In this document: positions 7,018-9,801 of the stretch, in pieces | Layout of the letters: every line of letters starts with the position of its first letter | Position numbering within the stretch: position 1 is the stretch's first letter | Source: Propionibacteriaceae bacterium | Lineage (GTDB): Bacteria; Actinomycetota; Actinomycetes; Propionibacteriales; Propionibacteriaceae | DNA length: 9,801 nucleotides | Assembly: GCA_031254155.1 (NCBI GenBank) | Contig: JAIRVA010000172.1 | Location: forward strand, 1-9,801 | Direction of reading: 5' to 3' | Notes under the pieces: generated by a model | Told to the model about the DNA's origin: nothing | Seen by the model: only the letters and a program-made list of their open reading frames with translations | The model's database searches: none | Position numbers and translations under genes: made by a program

Positions 7018-8448
7018 ATGGGGGTCAAGCAATACAGCAACTTCATTAACGGTCAGTTAGTCGGGGCGACCGAGTTCATCGAAGTTGAAAATCCATACAC
7101 CAACGAGATCATCGGTCTCGTACCCCGGGGCGGGGAGGCCGAGGCCGACCAGGCCCTCACGGCCGCCAAGGCCGCGCAGCCCGCGTGGGCGAAGCTCGCC
7201 GCCGCCACCCGGGCCGACTACCTGAAACAGTTTGCCCAGGTCATCCGGGAGAACCGCGTCGAGCTGGCCCAGCTGCTCATGCACGAGCAGGCGAAGGTCG
7301 CCCCGCTCGCGCAGGTCGAGATCGATGTCACCGCCACCTACTTCGACTATTACGCCGGGTGGGCGCGGGTGTACGAGGGCGAGATCATCAACTCCGACGA
7401 CCCCAAAGAGAACATCTTCCTGTTCCAGAAGCCGATCGGGGTCGCGGTGGGCATCTGCCCCTGGAACTTCCCCTTCTTCGTCATGGCCCGCAAGGTCGCG
7501 CCCTCGCTGCTGGTGGGTTGTACGACGGTCATCAAACCGTCGTCGACCGTTCCCCTCACGAACATGCGCTTCGCCGAGCTGGTCGCGGGGCTGGACCTGC
7601 CCGCCGGCGTGCTCAACTTCGTGACGGGCGGCGGTGGTACCCTGGGCAACGCGCTCGTCCGCCACCCGGCCTCCGACATGGTGTCGCTGACCGGCTCCGT
7701 CGAGGCGGGCGTGGAGATCATCAAGAACTCGGCCGAGAAGATCATGAAGACCTCCCTGGAGCTGGGCGGCAAGGCCCCGGCCATCGTCTTCCCGGACGCC
7801 GACCTGGATCTCGCGGTCAAGGGCGTCATGGATTCCCGCCTCATCTTCTCCGGCCAGGTCTGCAACTGCGCCGAGCGGGCGTACGTCCACGCGGACATCT
7901 ATGACGAGTTCGTCTCCCGGCTCAAGGCCGCCTTCGAGGCTGCACAGCTAGGCGATCCGGCCGACGCAGGGGTCACGTACTCCTCCCAGGTCGACAAGGC
8001 CCAGCTGGACAAGATTTCCGCCATGGTGGACCGGGCCAAGGCCGCGGGCGCCGAGGTGGTCACGGGTGGCGGGCTCCACGACGCGGGTACGGGCTACTTC
8101 TACGCGCCGACCATCCTCACGGGCGTCGAGCAGTCGTCCGAGATCGTGCAGAAGGAGGTCTTCGGACCCGTTCTGCCCGTGATCAAGTGGGATGACTACG
8201 ACACGGTCATGGCGATGGCGAACGATTGCGAGTACGGGCTGACGTCGTCGATCTTCACCCGCAACGTCGGTACAGTCATGCAGGCCCAGAAGGACCTCAA
8301 CTTCGGCGAGACCTACGTCAACCGCGAGCACTTCGAGGGCATCCAGGGCTTCCACGCCGGCTGGCGCAAGTCCGGCATCGGCGGGGCCGACGGCAAACAC
8401 GGGCTGTACGAGTACCTGCAGTCCCAGGTGATGTACATCCGGTACTGA
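7018..8448 (+). CDS. aldA: Lactaldehyde/glycolaldehyde dehydrogenase, AldA type
   Basis: This is a 476-residue NAD-dependent aldehyde dehydrogenase, very similar along its whole length to E. coli AldA (479 residues) as I recall it, including the near-identical C-terminal GFHAGWRKSGIGGADGKHGL. It should oxidise L-lactaldehyde to L-lactate and glycolaldehyde to glycolate in the cytoplasm. Visible active-site residues are N150 in CPWNFPFF, E248 in LELGGKAP and the nucleophile C282 in SGQVCNCAER. The ATG at 7018 has AAAGGAG 4 bases upstream; an upstream in-frame start at 6985 would lie within the palindrome and is not favoured. It diverges from lutABC, whose product consumes the L-lactate made here, and is followed by a strong terminator. 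L-lactaldehyde could come from fucose, rhamnose or 1,2-propanediol metabolism, but no such gene is in view. Confidence 0.93.
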   Translation: MGVKQYSNFINGQLVGATEFIEVENPYTNEIIGLVPRGGEAEADQALTAAKAAQPAWAKLAAATRADYLKQFAQVIRENRVELAQLLMHEQAKVAPLAQVEIDVTATYFDYYAGWARVYEGEIINSDDPKENIFLFQKPIGVAVGICPWNFPFFVMARKVAPSLLVGCTTVIKPSSTVPLTNMRFAELVAGLDLPAGVLNFVTGGGGTLGNALVRHPASDMVSLTGSVEAGVEIIKNSAEKIMKTSLELGGKAPAIVFPDADLDLAVKGVMDSRLIFSGQVCNCAERAYVHADIYDEFVSRLKAAFEAAQLGDPADAGVTYSSQVDKAQLDKISAMVDRAKAAGAEVVTGGGLHDAGTGYFYAPTILTGVEQSSEIVQKEVFGPVLPVIKWDDYDTVMAMANDCEYGLTSSIFTRNVGTVMQAQKDLNFGETYVNREHFEGIQGFHAGWRKSGIGGADGKHGLYEYLQSQVMYIRY

Positions 8449-8457
8449 TCAACCAAC

Positions 8458-8488
8458 AAGGGCGGTCCGTTCCGGCGGGCCGCCCTTT
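8458..8488 (+). terminator. Intrinsic terminator after aldA
   Basis: AAGGGCGGTCC (8458-8468) pairs with GGGCCGCCCTT (8477-8487) over 11 bp with one T-G wobble. The loop is 8 bases and a short T-rich tail (TTTGCCGTTT) follows. It begins 9 bases after the aldA stop codon. Confidence 0.8.
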
Positions 8489-8533
8489 GCCGTTTGGACC
8501 GATCTGGCATCCGGCGACGGGGATCACTCCCGC

Positions 8534-8608
8534 GTGAGAGTTTTCCCAGGTTTGGCCGTCCACAGCAAACCGGGGTACCTTCTCGCCATGGTGATAGGTG
8601 TGAGAGTT
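8534..8608. repeat. Direct repeat pair flanking a hairpin upstream of vapB
   Basis: GTGAGAGTT occurs at 8534-8542 and again at 8600-8608, with starts 66 bases apart. Between them CCCAGGTTTG (8545-8554) and CAAACCGGGG (8566-8575) form an imperfect stem (9 of 10 pairs) with an 11-base loop. The second repeat directly precedes the candidate vapBC -10. The 229-base gap between aldA and vapB otherwise holds only the aldA terminator and the promoter candidate. The function is unknown; regulator binding or chance are both possible. Confidence 0.3.
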
Positions 8609-8617
8609 CATACTATG
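8588..8617 (+). promoter_or_regulatory. Weak promoter candidate for vapBC
   Basis: TACTAT at 8611-8616 is a plausible -10 and lies inside the small palindrome CATA-C-TATG (8609-8617), which could be part of an autoregulatory site. The -35 position (ATGGTG at 8588) is a poor match. The alternative TATGAT at 8666 would place the start about at the vapB start codon. Confidence 0.25.
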
Positions 8618-8677
8618 CAACGCCGTTCGCGCATCAAACCGCTGCACCACCACGTGATTCGGAGGTATGATGCTGAC

Positions 8678-8911
8678 ATGCGTACGACCATCGACCTCAA
8701 CCCCTGGGTCCACCGGCGGCTGACCGATCTGGCTCGCGAGAGAGGGAAAACTCTCTCCGTGGTCGCCGACAACTTGCTCATGGAAGCGTTGACGCGCCGG
8801 GACATGCCCGAAGGAGTTTTCATTGATCCCCGTACGGGGCTCGCCAAGGTCCGTCTAGACCGGCAGTACACCATGGAGGAAATCGCCGAACTGATCGATG
8901 AGGATGACTGA
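8678..8911 (+). CDS. vapB: VapB-type antitoxin (ribbon-helix-helix)
   Basis: This 77-residue protein begins MRTTIDLNPWVHRRL, the short beta-strand plus helix typical of ribbon-helix-helix antitoxins (strand about 2-7, helices about 9-21 and 26-38). The acidic C-terminal tail (EEIAELIDEDD) is the usual toxin-binding part. It should bind and neutralise the VapC toxin encoded next to it and repress its own promoter as a complex. The start at 8678 is preferred because it begins the RTTIDL strand; CGGAGG is 12 bases upstream, a long spacing. Longer in-frame starts (GTG 8534 or GTG 8654) add sequence without family resemblance. The stop codon overlaps the vapC ATG by one base (TGATG), indicating coupled translation. 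The exact VapB subfamily cannot be told. Confidence 0.85.
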   Translation: MRTTIDLNPWVHRRLTDLARERGKTLSVVADNLLMEALTRRDMPEGVFIDPRTGLAKVRLDRQYTMEEIAELIDEDD

Positions 8912-9321
8912 TGATCTACCTCCTCGACTCCAGCGTCGTCATCGCGCTGGCTGACGCCGAACACCCTCACCGATCGCGTTGTGACCAGTGGTTCGAGACA
9001 ATCACCCGCTTCGCCCTGTGCCCCGTGAGCGAGGGTGCGCTCGTGCGCTTCTTTGTTAGAACCGGACGCCAGACAACGTATGCGACCGCCATTTTGCAAC
9101 TGAACTCAACACTTCCTGGCTACGAGTTCTGGCCAGACGAGATGTCGTACATCCACACCGACCTAGACCAGGTCCGGGGTCACAAACAGGTCACCGACGC
9201 CTACCTGGTCTCCCTGGTCCGCCGCCACCCGGGCTCGCAGTTGGCAACCCTGGACGAGGGTCTGGCGGCGTTGTACCCCGCCGAGGTCTGCCTCATCCCC
9301 GAGGCGACCGACCCCGCGTAA
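8911..9321 (+). CDS. vapC: VapC-type toxin (PIN-domain ribonuclease)
   Basis: This 136-residue protein is a PIN-domain toxin, a Mg-dependent RNase that cuts RNA (tRNA or rRNA in studied VapC proteins) when the antitoxin is lost. The acidic metal-binding residues are in the expected places: D6 in MIYLLDSSVVIAL, E41 in PVSEGALVRF, D96 in VTDAYLVSL and D115 in LATLDEGLA. Length and order fit the family and the active site looks intact, so the toxin is probably functional. Its ATG overlaps the vapB stop by one base. It ends immediately before the convergent nanE stop codon, with no spacer for a terminator. The RNA target cannot be predicted from sequence. Confidence 0.9.
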   Translation: MIYLLDSSVVIALADAEHPHRSRCDQWFETITRFALCPVSEGALVRFFVRTGRQTTYATAILQLNSTLPGYEFWPDEMSYIHTDLDQVRGHKQVTDAYLVSLVRRHPGSQLATLDEGLAALYPAEVCLIPEATDPA

Positions 9322-9801
9322 TCACACGTGAACGGGTGGCACCGCGTCGGCCTCGGGCAGCGTACTGCCCCGCGGGGACGCGACCACGAACCCGCGGGTG
9401 ATGGACGTCGGATGGGTAATGGCCGTCCCGACGATCACCGCCTGCGCACCCAGACCGAACGCGCGCGCGACGTGCTCGGGCGTGTGGTACCGTCCCTCGG
9501 CCATGACTGGCACCGTGGCCAAGGCGATCAACTGCGTGAGCAACTCGAAGTCTGGCCCAGAGGTCCGCGAACGCGCCGACGTGTACCCCGCGAGGGTTGT
9601 ACCCACACAGTCCGCACCAGCGTCGATGCTCGCCAGCCCGTCCTCCAAACACCCGCAGTCGGCCATCGCGACTGCCCCCGCCTCGTGGATCGCCGCCACC
9701 GCGTCGGCAAGGGATGACCCGTCCGGCCGCGGCCGTCGCGTCCCGTCGAACGCCACGATCTCCGCCCCCGTTGCGGCCACCCGGACACAGTCGGTCACCG
9801 T
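9322..9801 (-). CDS. nanE: N-acetylmannosamine-6-phosphate 2-epimerase NanE (5' end outside window)
   Basis: This is the C-terminal 159 residues of a NanE-family TIM-barrel protein; the family is about 220-240 residues, so roughly the first 70-80 are outside the window. It converts N-acetylmannosamine-6-phosphate to N-acetylglucosamine-6-phosphate in sialic acid or ManNAc catabolism. Recognisable family segments are IVAFDGTRRPRP with the conserved Asp, AVAMADCGCLEDGLASIDAG, CVGTTLAGYT, PVMAEGRYHTP with the conserved Glu, and AVIVGTAITHP near the end. The catalytic Lys lies in the missing part. The GTG at 9798 is an internal codon, not the start. It is convergent with vapC, with the two stop codons directly adjacent. 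Partner nan genes may lie to the right. Confidence 0.88.
   Translation of the reverse strand, partial: TVTDCVRVAATGAEIVAFDGTRRPRPDGSSLADAVAAIHEAGAVAMADCGCLEDGLASIDAGADCVGTTLAGYTSARSRTSGPDFELLTQLIALATVPVMAEGRYHTPEHVARAFGLGAQAVIVGTAITHPTSITRGFVVASPRGSTLPEADAVPPVHV

Noticed and set aside
7057..7890. Minus-strand 277-codon frame opposite aldA
   Set aside because: Histidine/arginine/glycine-rich shadow of a clearly coding plus-strand gene.
8534..8677. N-terminal extension of the VapB antitoxin from GTG 8534
   Set aside because: The added 48 residues show no antitoxin resemblance and include the direct repeats and promoter candidate; the ribbon-helix-helix fold starts at the ATG at 8678.
1..9801. 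CRISPR array, tRNA/rRNA genes, insertion sequences, prophage genes or a phage-defence cluster
   Set aside because: I found no regularly spaced repeats, RNA-gene signatures, transposase or integrase motifs, or defence genes other than the VapBC pair.

Overview
The window is GC-rich (clearly above 60% by eye) with compact, strongly biased codon use. It looks chromosomal and actinobacterial. The combination of lactate-oxidation genes, an AldA-type aldehyde dehydrogenase, a NanE-type epimerase and a very large Ig-like surface protein would suit a propionibacterial-type lineage, but that placement is an inference and no gene fixes it.

Layout from left to right. (1) Bases 1-3754, minus strand: one uninterrupted reading frame of 1251 codons that leaves the window at the left edge without a stop. 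It encodes a secreted, multi-domain surface protein with a YSIRK-like signal peptide, an N-terminal module, an SdrD-B/Cna-B-like module, a GEVED-like module and at least three bacterial Ig-like modules. (2) Bases 3755-4034: an intergenic region unusually rich in dyad symmetry, with a promoter candidate overlapped by a perfect palindrome, a structured 5' leader and a nested inverted repeat behind lutC. (3) Bases 4035-6903, minus strand: lutA-lutB-lutC, three genes joined by two 4-base ATGA overlaps, encoding the L-lactate oxidation complex. (4) Bases 6904-7017: a divergent promoter region with a 15-bp palindrome. (5) Bases 7018-8448, plus strand: aldA, lactaldehyde/glycolaldehyde dehydrogenase, followed by a strong hairpin terminator. 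(6) Bases 8678-9321, plus strand: a VapB/VapC-type toxin-antitoxin pair. (7) Bases 9322-9801, minus strand: the 3' part of nanE (N-acetylmannosamine-6-phosphate 2-epimerase), convergent with vapC and directly abutting it.

How the genes fit together: AldA oxidises L-lactaldehyde to L-lactate and LutABC oxidises L-lactate to pyruvate. The divergent aldA/lutABC pair can therefore be read as a two-step lactaldehyde-to-pyruvate cassette, possibly under one regulator acting at the palindrome between them. The surface protein, the toxin-antitoxin pair and nanE look like separate functions. I see no clear evidence of an entirely new multi-gene system. The parts least explained by known families are the regulatory DNA and leader in front of the surface-protein gene, and the architecture of that protein.
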